Positions 26,932 through 35,395 of a DNA stretch of 64,000 nucleotides are shown in pieces (positions within the stretch are counted from its first letter, which is position 1; each line of letters opens with the position of its first letter). The stretch comes from CAYMBP01 sp964388745 (GTDB taxonomy: Bacteria > Babelota > Babeliae > Babelales > RVW-14), in assembly GCA_964388745.1 (NCBI GenBank), contig CAYMBP010000004.1, forward strand, positions 7,746-71,745, given 5' to 3'. The notes under the pieces were generated by a model. It was not told the DNA's origin, did not search any database, and saw only the letters and a program-made list of their open reading frames with translations. Made by a program: the position numbers and the translations under genes.

Positions 26932-28308
26932 ATGGCAGAGCCTACTGGTCAACTACGTGTATCATCTGTGCAGTCATCAACACCGTCGGTAACTGGTAGA
27001 GCAATGCCTGTAAGTATAGAGGCTGAAAAATCTGTACTTGCAGCTCTTTTATTAAATGATGACAACCTCACTCTTGTTGCAGATTTTTTAAAACCTGTTG
27101 ATTTTTCATTAAAATCGCATCAACTAATTTATCAAGCAATTCTTGATGTTGCTCAGCAGAGTCAAAAAGTTGATATTGTTGTACTAAATGATTACTTTGA
27201 GCGGCAACAGCAAGTTGATGATATGGGAGGAGTGGGGTATCTTCTTGAGCTTCAAGAAGATATTCCTTCTGTTGGTCTTATTCAACAACATGCAAAAATT
27301 GTTAAAGATAAAGCAATCTTGCGCCACTTAATTACTGCAGCTTCAGATATTATTGGTACTTGTTATGATAATAATATTGATGAAGTTGATGTTGTTCTTG
27401 ACAAGGCTGAACAAAAAATATTTCAACTCGCGAGCAAGATAGCTCCACCATCATTTGTCCAGCTTAATGTTATTTTGAAGCAAGCTTTTCATAATCTTTC
27501 GCAAATGAAATCAACCCAGCAGGGTGTTACCGGTGTTTCAACAGGATTTGTGCAGTTTGATGAAATGACGTCAGGTATGCAAAAAAGTGATTTACTTATT
27601 TTAGCTGGCCGTCCATCAATGGGTAAAACTGCATTAGCTCTTAACATTGCTCTTAACTCATGGAGAAATGGTCATGCCGTTGGTATTTTTTCTCTTGAAA
27701 TGTCATCTGAGCAATTAGTGCTTCGTATGTTATCATCAGAGAGTTGCATTCCTTATCAAAAAATTCGGAATGCACAATTATCATCTGAAGAATTTATGGA
27801 AATGACTGATACTGCAGCTCGACTAGCAGAAGCAAAAATATTTATAGATGATACGCCTTCATTAAATATTATGGAATTGCGAGCAAAAGCTCGTAAACTT
27901 AAGTCTCAAGTTGACCTTGAACTCATAGTTATTGATTACTTGCAGTTACTTAATTCACATCAGCGCCATGAAAATAGAACACAAGAAATTTCAGCTATCT
28001 CTCGTTCACTGAAGGCTCTTGCTAAAGAGCTTGATATTCCTGTGCTAGCCTTGTCTCAGTTATCTAGATCACTTGAAACGCGCATGGATAAACGTCCTAT
28101 GTTATCAGATCTTCGTGAATCTGGAGCGATAGAGCAAGATGGAGATGTTATATTTTTTGTTTATCGAGATGTGGTTTATAATCCAGATACAGAATATCCT
28201 GATCATGCAGAAATAATTATTGGCAAACAGAGAAATGGACCTGTTGGATCATTTCATGTTGGCTTTCATGGAGAAATTGCTCGATTTGCTGATCTTCAAG
28301 GAGGATAA
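26932..28308 (+). CDS. dnaB: Replicative DNA helicase DnaB
   Basis: Hexameric helicase of the replication fork. N-terminal DnaB domain (SIEAEKSVLAALLL from about residue 28), linker, then the RecA-like motor with Walker A GRPSMGKTA at about 226-234, Walker B LIVIDYLQL, and the arginine-finger region SDLRESGAIEQD. 458 residues is typical. No intein is present. AAGGG precedes the ATG. It follows rplI by 15 bases, as in many bacteria. Confidence 0.97.
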   Translation: MAEPTGQLRVSSVQSSTPSVTGRAMPVSIEAEKSVLAALLLNDDNLTLVADFLKPVDFSLKSHQLIYQAILDVAQQSQKVDIVVLNDYFERQQQVDDMGGVGYLLELQEDIPSVGLIQQHAKIVKDKAILRHLITAASDIIGTCYDNNIDEVDVVLDKAEQKIFQLASKIAPPSFVQLNVILKQAFHNLSQMKSTQQGVTGVSTGFVQFDEMTSGMQKSDLLILAGRPSMGKTALALNIALNSWRNGHAVGIFSLEMSSEQLVLRMLSSESCIPYQKIRNAQLSSEEFMEMTDTAARLAEAKIFIDDTPSLNIMELRAKARKLKSQVDLELIVIDYLQLLNSHQRHENRTQEISAISRSLKALAKELDIPVLALSQLSRSLETRMDKRPMLSDLRESGAIEQDGDVIFFVYRDVVYNPDTEYPDHAEIIIGKQRNGPVGSFHVGFHGEIARFADLQGG

Positions 28309-28331
28309 GCGTTAAAGAGGAAAGGATTGAA

Positions 28332-28838
28332 GTGAAAGAAGAGATTATTCTTGGAATTGACCCAGGATTTTCGGTAACAGGGTTTGGTGTTATTAAAAAA
28401 AATCATACAACAGCACAACTTAAAGATTGTGGTTATTTAAAAATGAAATCAACTGATAGCTTATCTAAGCGAATAGGGCAGTTTTATGATTTTTTTATTG
28501 AGAAAATTAAATTGCATGCAATAACAATGATAGCTTTAGAGACTCCATTTTTGGGAAAAAACACTCAGTCTTTTCTTAAGCTTGGCTATCTTCGAGGGAT
28601 CTTATATTTGTTGGCAGAGCAGCATCAACTCTTATTATCCGAATTTGCCCCACGCCAGGTTAAAGCAGCCGTAACAGGTTCTGGTGCAGCAACAAAAGAC
28701 CAAGTTGCCTTTATGGTCATGAGGCTTTTTCCTAAAGTTCAGGAATACAAAGCAGCTCAAAAACAAGACGTTACAGATGCTTTAGCTGTATCACTTTGTG
28801 GATTTTGGCATAGTCAGGCGCAACAACCGCGCGTATAA
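28332..28838 (+). CDS. ruvC: Holliday junction resolvase RuvC
   Basis: Endonuclease resolving Holliday junctions with RuvAB. Acidic catalytic residues are visible: D10 in LGIDPG, the glutamate of ALETPF at about 70, and the aspartates of KQDVTDALAV near the C-terminus. 168 residues fits the family. The start is GTG with AAAGGA eight bases upstream. It is the last leftward-leading-strand gene before the dif-like site, which lies 60 bases beyond its stop. Confidence 0.95.
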   Translation: MKEEIILGIDPGFSVTGFGVIKKNHTTAQLKDCGYLKMKSTDSLSKRIGQFYDFFIEKIKLHAITMIALETPFLGKNTQSFLKLGYLRGILYLLAEQHQLLLSEFAPRQVKAAVTGSGAATKDQVAFMVMRLFPKVQEYKAAQKQDVTDALAVSLCGFWHSQAQQPRV

Positions 28839-28897
28839 AAAGAGAGAAGAGGTCTTTGATATGGTTTCTATTACGTTTTAAATTTTTGATAATTTTT

Positions 28898-28925
28898 TGC
28901 TCCGATAATCGTTATTATGTAAACA
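28898..28925 (+). other. dif: dif-like XerC/XerD recombination site
   Basis: 11 + 6 + 11 bp arrangement: left arm TGCTCCGATAA, centre TCGTTA, right arm TTATGTAAACA. The inner ATAA...TTATG and the XerD-type right arm match the E. coli dif arms (GGTGCGCATAA and TTATGTTAAAT) and the B. subtilis right arm, which also has TTATGTAAAC. Position supports it: the base-composition switch and the change in gene direction fall here, and a Xer recombinase gene lies 3.3 kb away. Identified by eye, not by alignment to related genomes. Confidence 0.72.
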
Positions 28926-28979
28926 ATAGAGGGTAGGAATATTTTTAAAAGATTATTATAATGTTAAGAATAAAGACAT

Positions 28980-28996
28980 TCGTGCCGTAGGCACGA
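28980..28996. repeat. Short perfect palindrome
   Basis: TCGTGCC, loop GTA, GGCACGA. GC-rich in an AT-rich setting, 55 bases from the dif-like site. Could be a repeat-family member or protein-binding site; no T run, so not an intrinsic terminator. Confidence 0.6.
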
Positions 28997-29442
28997 TAGG
29001 TTTCACAATACGCCTGACTCACTAATACTTATCAGTATTCCAGATCAACAGTCACAATAAAAAACAACAGAATTTACTTACGATACCATTTACATTACAA
29101 ATTCAAACACAAAAACTCTCAATTAAAAGCAAAGACTTTACCCCTTATGCCCATGTTATTTATATTAATTTAACGATTACTGCATCTGAACATCAACCAA
29201 CCTCAAACCAATCGCACGTTAAATAACAAAATCAACAAAAATAACCTTCTCACGAAAAATAAAGAAAATAATCATAAAAAGAAAAGCTTTCGCTCCATCA
29301 TCTAAGTTAAAAACTAAATACATATCGGAGCAAAAAATTATCAAAAGCTAATAAAAATAACAACTAAAAGACTCTTACTTTGTTAGTCAAATCTTATCGT
29401 TCACAGGACAGCAAGAACTTATCTATCAAATTTAAGGGTAAA

Positions 29443-30069
29443 TTATATCCAATAAATAACATTACCCAGCCTATCTCCTGTAGCAAAGCCTCTTCCATTA
29501 GGTGAAAATACAATTTTGGTAATATTTGTATGGTGGCCTTCAAGTATTTGATAATAATTTTCATTATCAAATACACCAATGAGTCCACTCTCAAATCCAA
29601 CAATGAGTTGATTATTATTGGGGGAAAAAGCCATTGTACTTACTTTAGAGCCTTCTGGTATATCTATTTTCTTTCTGATTGTTATATTGTTTTCAGTAAT
29701 TAAAATATTATTTTTATATACAAAGGCACAAACTCCATTATTAATTATATTATCAATAAGACGAGGCTTTTTGTGTTGAGGGGGATTACATGCACAAATC
29801 CATTTTCCACTGATTAAACAAAAAGTTTCCATTTCTATAGAATTAGTAACACGTATTTTTTGTGATTCAAGGAAAAATTCTATATCAATAACAGGATCTT
29901 GATCAACTGTTGTGTGAGATGACTTAAATGTCGTACAATGTCGATATAATACGCTTTGCTCTTGTTTTCCTGAAGAGCTACACTTTATAGAGTCTAATAA
30001 CTGATTTTTCATTGAATGAAGCAACAAAGCTGGCATAAAAGAAATAATAAGAAATAATAATAATTTCAT
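29443..30069 (-). CDS. Exported WD40-repeat protein (short)
   Basis: 208 residues from an ATG with AAGGAA upstream. Signal peptide KLLLFLIISFMPALLLHSM. From about residue 120 there are WD40 units: VSTMAFSPNNNQLIVGFESGLIGVFD, then ILEGHHTNITKIVFSPNGRGFATGDRLGNVIYW (each broken here as GH...SP...D...YW), ending at the tryptophan. Only two or three units are recognisable, too few for a closed six- to eight-bladed propeller, so it may be truncated or oligomerise. WD40 proteins are typical eukaryote-like proteins of amoeba-associated bacteria. It ends near the terminus segment. Confidence 0.7.
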   Translation of the reverse strand: MKLLLFLIISFMPALLLHSMKNQLLDSIKCSSSGKQEQSVLYRHCTTFKSSHTTVDQDPVIDIEFFLESQKIRVTNSIEMETFCLISGKWICACNPPQHKKPRLIDNIINNGVCAFVYKNNILITENNITIRKKIDIPEGSKVSTMAFSPNNNQLIVGFESGLIGVFDNENYYQILEGHHTNITKIVFSPNGRGFATGDRLGNVIYWI

Positions 30070-30248
30070 TATCAAATTCCTTATAAAATGTTAAAAATAA
30101 GTTCTTTTTATTAAGAAAATTGATTATATAAGTTGTTATCATGCAATATATTTTTTTTTTTAATCAAATAATTTATAAAGTTCTTTATTTTCAAAAGATA
30201 TAATTGATAATTTTGTTATAAAGAAATTTGTTGATTAAAAAGTGTCTC

Positions 30249-30431
30249 TTAGGCTTGTTCAATTATTTGCTCAATAAGCTGAGCAACGAACATTACATAT
30301 GCTAAGCACTGATCATTATTCATATTAATCACAGCATACTTGCTTAGTCCAAACTTTTCCTTTATAAGATAGCGCAAAAACTTTAGTTGTATTTTTTGCT
30401 CTATCTTCTTTGTCATTAGAATAGGACTCAA
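30249..30431 (-). pseudogene. Fragment related to the ankyrin protein at 57.5 kb
   Basis: A 60-residue frame contains FLRYLIKEKFGLSKYAV, closely matching VLRYLMRKKFGLSKEFV in the N-terminal region (about residue 121) of the ankyrin-repeat protein at 57.5-59.8 kb, and both continue with a similar N-rich helix. No signal peptide or ankyrin repeats accompany it here, and no clear ribosome binding site is seen, so it reads as a remnant; a functional small protein is possible. Confidence 0.5.
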
Positions 30432-30560
30432 GAATGAAGCTTGATTTTTTATATCAATTGAGAGAAGATTTTAGCTTTTGCTCAAGTGCTTAATAAAGAA
30501 AACCACTCACAATAAAAAAGTAAATAAAAATAATTGTCAAGGTGTTGATTTCATTTTTCA

Positions 30561-30588
30561 TTGCAAGAGAAGTGGTTCGTGGTATACT
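30561..30588 (+). promoter_or_regulatory. proS promoter
   Basis: TTGCAA (30561-30566), 16-bp gap, TATACT (30583-30588) preceded by TGG, giving an extended -10. Start of transcription expected about 55 bases before the proS ATG. Confidence 0.6.
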
Positions 30589-30644
30589 CTTTTCAATTAT
30601 ATTTGTTAGTTAGATTATACCTGAACTACTTGTAGAAAGCTGCT

Positions 30645-32078
30645 ATGAAAAAACTTCCATCAATAAAAGATGACTTTGCTCAATGGTATCAAGAGGTGCT
30701 TATCCAAGCTGAACTTATTGATCAATCTGAAACACGTGGATGCTTTGTTATTAGGCCTTATGGATATTCACTTTGGGAAAATATTGTTAAAGAACTTGAT
30801 GAGCGCATTAAATCCGAAGGTGCCTTAAACGCGTATTTTCCTCTTCTTTTGCCCGAATCCTTTTTAACCAAAGAGGCTGAGCATGTAGAAGGTTTTGCAC
30901 CCGAGCTTGCAGTCGTAACACATGGTGGAGGGAAAAAACTTGAAGAACCGCTTGTTGTCAGGCCAACTTCTGAGACAATGTTTTACAGTATGTTTGCCCG
31001 CTGGATTAAATCTTGGCGTGACTTACCTATGAAGATTAATCAATGGGCAAATGTTGTTCGATGGGAAATGAGAACTCGCCCTTTTTTAAGAACTCTTGAG
31101 TTTTTATGGCAAGAGGGCCATACAGCTCATGCAACGCATGAAGAGGCTGTTAAAACTGCTGAAAAAATGCTTTCTCACTACAAAACACTTTATGAAGATT
31201 ATTTAGCAATACCTGTTTTTTCAGGGATAAAATCAGATTCAGAACGATTTGCAGGAGCTGAGCGAACTTACACAATTGAAGGAATTATGCCTGATGGTAA
31301 AGCCTTACAAATGTGCACTTCTCATGTACTCTCACATAGCTTTCCTCAATCATTTGGTATTAAGTTTCAAAATAAAGATGGTGTGGAAGAAGTCCCTTTT
31401 TGTACAAGTTGGGGATTCACTACACGAGCAATTGGTGCATTAGTAATGGTTCATGGTGATGAAAAAGGACTTATTATCCCTCCCAAAATTGCCCCAATAA
31501 AAGCAGCAATTGTTCCCATATTTAAAACAGAAGAAGAAAAAAATATTGTTTTTGAATCTGCTGAAAAAATAAAAAAATTACTTAGTAAGTCATATAGCGA
31601 TGTCATTATTGATACAAGTGATAATAAGTCTCCTGGAGCCAAATTTTATCACTGGGAGTTGAGAGGAGTTCCTCTTCGAATTGAAATTGGTCCTCGTGAT
31701 GCTGCTGCTGGTAATGTTGTATTAGTTGATCGTGCAGAACAAGACAAAGAAAAGAAAAAGAAAATAATACCAATGAGTCAGCTTGAAGCTGCGTACACAT
31801 CAACCCTAACGGCTATACAGCACAAATTATTCAAACAGGCACAAGAAAAAATTGCTCAACACATGCATAAAGAGAGAGAGTTAAATACATTTGCACAAAA
31901 GCTTGAAAATGAAAATGGACTATATCATGTTGGATGGTGTAAAAAAACATCATGCGAGGCACTTCTTAAAAAATATAAAGGCACTATTCGCTGCTTACTA
32001 GATAAGAAGGAAATGATAAAGTGCTTTGCTTGTGGAGAAAAAAGTCAGGCAGATATTTTTGTTGCAAAAGCATACTAG
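30645..32078 (+). CDS. proS: Prolyl-tRNA synthetase, archaeal/eukaryotic (type 3) form
   Basis: Charges tRNA-Pro. 477 residues, beginning directly with the class II core (DDFAQWYQEVL, then GCFVIRPYGYSLWE) and carrying motif 2 (RWEMRTRPFLRTLEFLWQEGH) and motif 3 (RIEIGPRD). It lacks the large editing insertion of the standard bacterial ProRS and has the C-terminal zinc-type domain (WCKKTSC ... CLLDKK ... CFACG) ending in Tyr, as in archaeal and eukaryotic enzymes. Type 3 ProRS occurs patchily in bacteria, usually by transfer. Without the insertion domain, alanine misacylation would need a separate editing protein, not seen here. Confidence 0.96.
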   Translation: MKKLPSIKDDFAQWYQEVLIQAELIDQSETRGCFVIRPYGYSLWENIVKELDERIKSEGALNAYFPLLLPESFLTKEAEHVEGFAPELAVVTHGGGKKLEEPLVVRPTSETMFYSMFARWIKSWRDLPMKINQWANVVRWEMRTRPFLRTLEFLWQEGHTAHATHEEAVKTAEKMLSHYKTLYEDYLAIPVFSGIKSDSERFAGAERTYTIEGIMPDGKALQMCTSHVLSHSFPQSFGIKFQNKDGVEEVPFCTSWGFTTRAIGALVMVHGDEKGLIIPPKIAPIKAAIVPIFKTEEEKNIVFESAEKIKKLLSKSYSDVIIDTSDNKSPGAKFYHWELRGVPLRIEIGPRDAAAGNVVLVDRAEQDKEKKKKIIPMSQLEAAYTSTLTAIQHKLFKQAQEKIAQHMHKERELNTFAQKLENENGLYHVGWCKKTSCEALLKKYKGTIRCLLDKKEMIKCFACGEKSQADIFVAKAY

Positions 32079-32158
32079 AGCGGTCAGAGCTTCAGTATTC
32101 TAGTTTCTTAGTCATTATTTTTGTATTCTATTGCCTGTTAATTATCCTGAAAGCATCG

Positions 32159-32200
32159 TGATACAATCTATCGGCGCCACACGAACAATAGGGCGCCGAT
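32159..32200 (+). promoter_or_regulatory. xer promoter with GC-rich 5' hairpin
   Basis: TG-A-TACAAT (32159-32167) is an extended -10. A few bases on, ATCGGCGCC (32170-32178) pairs with GGCGCCGAT (32192-32200) over a 13-nt loop. The hairpin would be at or very near the 5' end of the xer transcript. It has no T run, so it is probably not a terminator for proS, although that remains possible. Confidence 0.5.
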
Positions 32201-32249
32201 CTTAAAAAGCAGACAATCCCTATAAGTTTAATTATAAAAGGAGAGCATC

Positions 32250-33161
32250 ATGACGAATGAAGAATATGTAGTTCAATTTCATACTTATTTATTAACAGAA
32301 AAGCGAGTCTCAAAGAATACGCTTGATGCTTATAATCGAGATATTCAGCAATTTGTTATCTATTGTCAAGAACATGAGCTAGAGTTTAACACTCTGAAAA
32401 AAAATGATTTAACAAAATTTCTTGCTTTTCATAAAAGAAGTGGAATTAAATCTCGCAGCATTGCACGAAAGATATCTTCACTTAAACAACTATTTGCTTA
32501 TCTGCATGAAAATTATCAAATAGAAAACATTGCAAGCCTACTCTCAACACCTAAAATAGAACAACACTTGCCCACTTATTTAACAGAACAAGAAGTTCAA
32601 AAATTACTTATTGCAGCACAAAAAGATATAACTCCAAAAGGAGTCCGTGATAAAGTTATGCTCTACCTTTTATATGCATCTGGACTTCGTGTCTCAGAAC
32701 TTGTTGAATTAACGGTTAATCAAATTCGCTTTGATACAGGATTTGTACAACTTATGGGCAAAGGAAAAAAAGAGAGACATGTGCCACTGCCTCGTAATAT
32801 GATTGATCTTTTACGTCATTACTGTGATACGATCAGGCCGGAGTTTACTAAAAGTTTTCAGGAATCTCCTGATCACATGTATCTCTTTCCTGTTATATAT
32901 CGCAAAAGTATTAAGCCAATCTCGCGACAACTTTTTTGGCTTTCACTCAAAAAATTATTGGCACAAGCTCAATTATTTAAAAATGTCTCTCCCCACACTC
33001 TACGACATTCGCTTGCAACTCATTTACTAAAAAATGGAGCAGACATTAGATCACTTCAAATGCTTTTGGGACATGAAAGTCTTGCAACCATTCAGATTTA
33101 CACCCACCTAGATAAAAGCGATATCAGAAAAGTATACGACAAAAAACATCCAAGAGCATAA
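32250..33161 (+). CDS. xerD: Tyrosine recombinase XerC/XerD
   Basis: Site-specific recombinase that resolves chromosome dimers at dif. 303 residues with an N-terminal SAM-like DNA-binding domain and the catalytic set R147 (GLRVSE), a lysine in GKGKKERHVP, H249 and R252 (HTLRH), H275 (LLGHES) and nucleophile Y284 (IYTH). AAAGGAG precedes the ATG. It is the only Xer gene in the window and lies 3.3 kb from the dif-like site; in single-recombinase systems (XerS, XerH) gene and site are also neighbours. Sequence alone does not tell XerC from XerD. Convergent with recF, ending on the adjacent base. Confidence 0.92.
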   Translation: MTNEEYVVQFHTYLLTEKRVSKNTLDAYNRDIQQFVIYCQEHELEFNTLKKNDLTKFLAFHKRSGIKSRSIARKISSLKQLFAYLHENYQIENIASLLSTPKIEQHLPTYLTEQEVQKLLIAAQKDITPKGVRDKVMLYLLYASGLRVSELVELTVNQIRFDTGFVQLMGKGKKERHVPLPRNMIDLLRHYCDTIRPEFTKSFQESPDHMYLFPVIYRKSIKPISRQLFWLSLKKLLAQAQLFKNVSPHTLRHSLATHLLKNGADIRSLQMLLGHESLATIQIYTHLDKSDIRKVYDKKHPRA

Positions 33162-34265
33162 CTATTGCTTGTTAAGATAAACTCGCTGAGCCGTAACAGC
33201 ATCAAGAATAGGTGTATTAATTGGACAAGTAAGAAAAACTTGAAATTGTAATGAATTAATTAAATTAAGGCACGAGCCAATACGCTGTGCATCAAAATCT
33301 GTTACAAAATCATCAAGAAGTAAAACGCCAGCCTCTCCTGTACTATTTGTCTCTTGAATTTGGGCAATTTTTAAGAGAAAAGTTAATAATTTTTGCTGAC
33401 CACGAGACGCAAAAATGCGTGCCTTTTTATGCTCAAAAAGCAAGATAAAGTCATCAAGGTGGGCCCCAAAAAGAGTTCTTCCATAACGCAACTCTTGCTC
33501 TAAGTTACGATTACTCCATCTACTCCAAAAAACATCAAAATCACTTTCATCCTTCATGCCTTTTTTTTGATATTGAGTACTAAAGCTTTGTTCATCAAAT
33601 CCAGGAAAATAATCACTCAGCAATAAACTAATTCTTTTTTCAAGTGAATCAAGGTAATGACATCTCAATTTTTGAAGCTCGAAAGAAGCTTCCCATAATT
33701 TGTTGCTCCACAAATACATTTCTTTATGAAAATAACTATCCCTTAGACTAGATTGGCCACGATGAATAAGTGCATTACGATGAGCAAGTATTTGCTTATA
33801 CTCTTTGAATGTAGCCAAAATTGATGGATCAATTAAAAATAAGGAATAATTTAAGAAATCACGTCGATATTCAGGAGCCCCACTTACCAATTCACTATCT
33901 TGGGCACAGAGCGTAACAATGCGATGCTGATTGATTAATTCTTTATATGAGGAAATTTGCTTGCCATTGAGAAGAACCTGCTTCCCTGTTTTTTGTGAAA
34001 AACCAGCCTTAATACTCTCATCAATATCGTGAGAAGTATTGTTGGCCTGAATTTCAATAAAAAAATGGTCTCCATCAATCTTAACAAGATCTCGATTCAG
34101 ATGAGTACGAAACGAGCGAAGATAACAGCTATAATGAATAGCTTCCAGCAAAGAGCTTTTACCTGAGCCATTATCTCCTTGAATAATGATACATCGCTCA
34201 CTAAAGGAAAACAACGCATCATCAAAACATCTAAAATTTTTAAGTCGAACTGAGTTAATAATCAC
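33162..34265 (-). CDS. recF: DNA replication and repair protein RecF
   Basis: SMC-like ATPase that helps load RecA at gaps with RecOR. Starts at GTG (IINSVRLKNFRCFDD, the standard RecF opening), Walker A GDNGSGKSSLLEA at about 30-42, a family arm with YRRDFLNYSLFLIDP, and the C-terminal signature/Walker B region (ASRGQQKLL, then GVLLLDDFVTDFD). 367 residues is typical. It follows dnaN by eight bases, the usual dnaN-recF order. Confidence 0.95.
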   Translation of the reverse strand: MIINSVRLKNFRCFDDALFSFSERCIIIQGDNGSGKSSLLEAIHYSCYLRSFRTHLNRDLVKIDGDHFFIEIQANNTSHDIDESIKAGFSQKTGKQVLLNGKQISSYKELINQHRIVTLCAQDSELVSGAPEYRRDFLNYSLFLIDPSILATFKEYKQILAHRNALIHRGQSSLRDSYFHKEMYLWSNKLWEASFELQKLRCHYLDSLEKRISLLLSDYFPGFDEQSFSTQYQKKGMKDESDFDVFWSRWSNRNLEQELRYGRTLFGAHLDDFILLFEHKKARIFASRGQQKLLTFLLKIAQIQETNSTGEAGVLLLDDFVTDFDAQRIGSCLNLINSLQFQVFLTCPINTPILDAVTAQRVYLNKQ

Positions 34266-34273
34266 GTAACTAA

Positions 34274-35395
34274 TTAATTCGGGCTACTCATTGAAATGGG
34301 CATAACCAAGTAGGTAAAATGATAATCTTCTGTTTCAGTCTCAAAAATAATAGGTTTAGCACCACTTTTGATATAAAAATTTACTTGCTCATCGGGAAAA
34401 ACATGAAGTCCATTAAGCAAATAAGGAGAATAAAATCGACTTTCTACAGGATCTGCTTCATATGCCTCAAGCGCAATGTTTTCTTCGAGCTTTCCTACAT
34501 CTTTATTATATAGCTTAACATTCATGATTCCTGGTGAAAACGTAAAGCTTGTTGAAACAAATTGCCCAGAAAGTAAGCAGCCTGTCCGCTTAAGTGTCTT
34601 GACAAACGGATCCCGGGCTAGTCGAGCTGGAACAAAATCTTTTTTGTCCATAACAGCTTCATATTGAGGAAAAGCATCTGCAATGAGCTTGGTAAAGAAA
34701 TTAAAATGTTCGCCCGAAAAAACAAGCTGGTTGCCACACATTCCAAGAAAAATTGGAACTGAAGGATTACTCTCAACAAGTTTTTTTACTTCCATGACTG
34801 CTCGCTTTGGAATGAGCCACTTCTTATTTTCATTAAGGGAATATTGTGATGACTCAATTTTGGCAAGACAATGGCCATCAGTTGCCACCATAGACATTTT
34901 TTCTTCATTAACTTCTAACAACATACCATTAAGTGCATTGTTCGCATTATTTTGAGGAATAAGAAATGCAACTTTATTGAGCAATTTAAGTAAACCTGCA
35001 CCTTCAATTCCCATCATATTTTCAATTCGCTCTGGAAAGGGAGGAAAATCTGATGAATCCTTAATGTTCAAAGCAAGGTCAACACCATTTGAAGAGAGGT
35101 GAAGTTGACTATCTTTAAGGCTAAACAATATCTCACCATCCATCTCTTTGACAATATCAAATATACGCTTTCCCGGAATAAGAAAACTTGTTGTCTCATT
35201 TGAATTGCTTTCAATAGCCATTGTTGACTGCAAACTAATCTCAAGATCTGTTGCCTTAAGAGTAAGCTCTCGTGGTGTAATTTGAAATAGAACAGTCTCT
35301 GTTACCGAAAGCGTTGTACGTTTATTACAAATGGGTTGCATTGAGGAAAGCAAAGTAAGAAGCTCTTTCTGCTTTGTAGTAAAAGTTACATTCAT
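34274..35395 (-). CDS. dnaN: DNA polymerase III sliding clamp (beta subunit)
   Basis: Ring-shaped processivity clamp. 373 residues with three similar domains; recognisable pieces are KQKELLTLLSSMQPICNKR, LPI-like ISGKRIFDIVKE, the MVATDGHCLA segment (family ATDGHRLA), and the C-terminal YLVMPIS (family YVVMPMRL, peptide-binding pocket). It heads dnaN-recF; dnaA is not upstream. The long spacer beyond its start carries its promoter region. Confidence 0.95.
   Translation of the reverse strand: MNVTFTTKQKELLTLLSSMQPICNKRTTLSVTETVLFQITPRELTLKATDLEISLQSTMAIESNSNETTSFLIPGKRIFDIVKEMDGEILFSLKDSQLHLSSNGVDLALNIKDSSDFPPFPERIENMMGIEGAGLLKLLNKVAFLIPQNNANNALNGMLLEVNEEKMSMVATDGHCLAKIESSQYSLNENKKWLIPKRAVMEVKKLVESNPSVPIFLGMCGNQLVFSGEHFNFFTKLIADAFPQYEAVMDKKDFVPARLARDPFVKTLKRTGCLLSGQFVSTSFTFSPGIMNVKLYNKDVGKLEENIALEAYEADPVESRFYSPYLLNGLHVFPDEQVNFYIKSGAKPIIFETETEDYHFTYLVMPISMSSPN

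Larger units (their letters stand above)
28884..29346. repeat. 24-bp inverted repeats flanking 415 bp at the dif-like site
   Basis: Bases 28884-28907 and 29323-29346 are perfect inverted copies. The left copy covers 14 bp of flank (TTTTGATAATTTTT) plus the first ten bases of the dif left arm (TGCTCCGATA); the right copy therefore holds an inverted half site. The 415 bp between has no gene. Confidence 0.8.
28839..29442. other. Gene-free terminus segment
   Basis: About 600 bp without coding potential. It contains the dif-like site, a 24-bp inverted repeat pair and a short perfect palindrome, each listed separately. The plus strand is T/G-rich up to the dif-like site (28861-28920: T 32, A 14, G 8, C 6) and A/C-rich right after (29041-29100: A 29, T 14, C 13, G 4). 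Confidence 0.7.

Noticed and set aside
28926..28940. KOPS-like GGGTAGGA beside the dif-like site
   Set aside because: Seven of eight matches to E. coli GGGNAGGG, but one short motif is not evidence; KOPS sequences differ between phyla.
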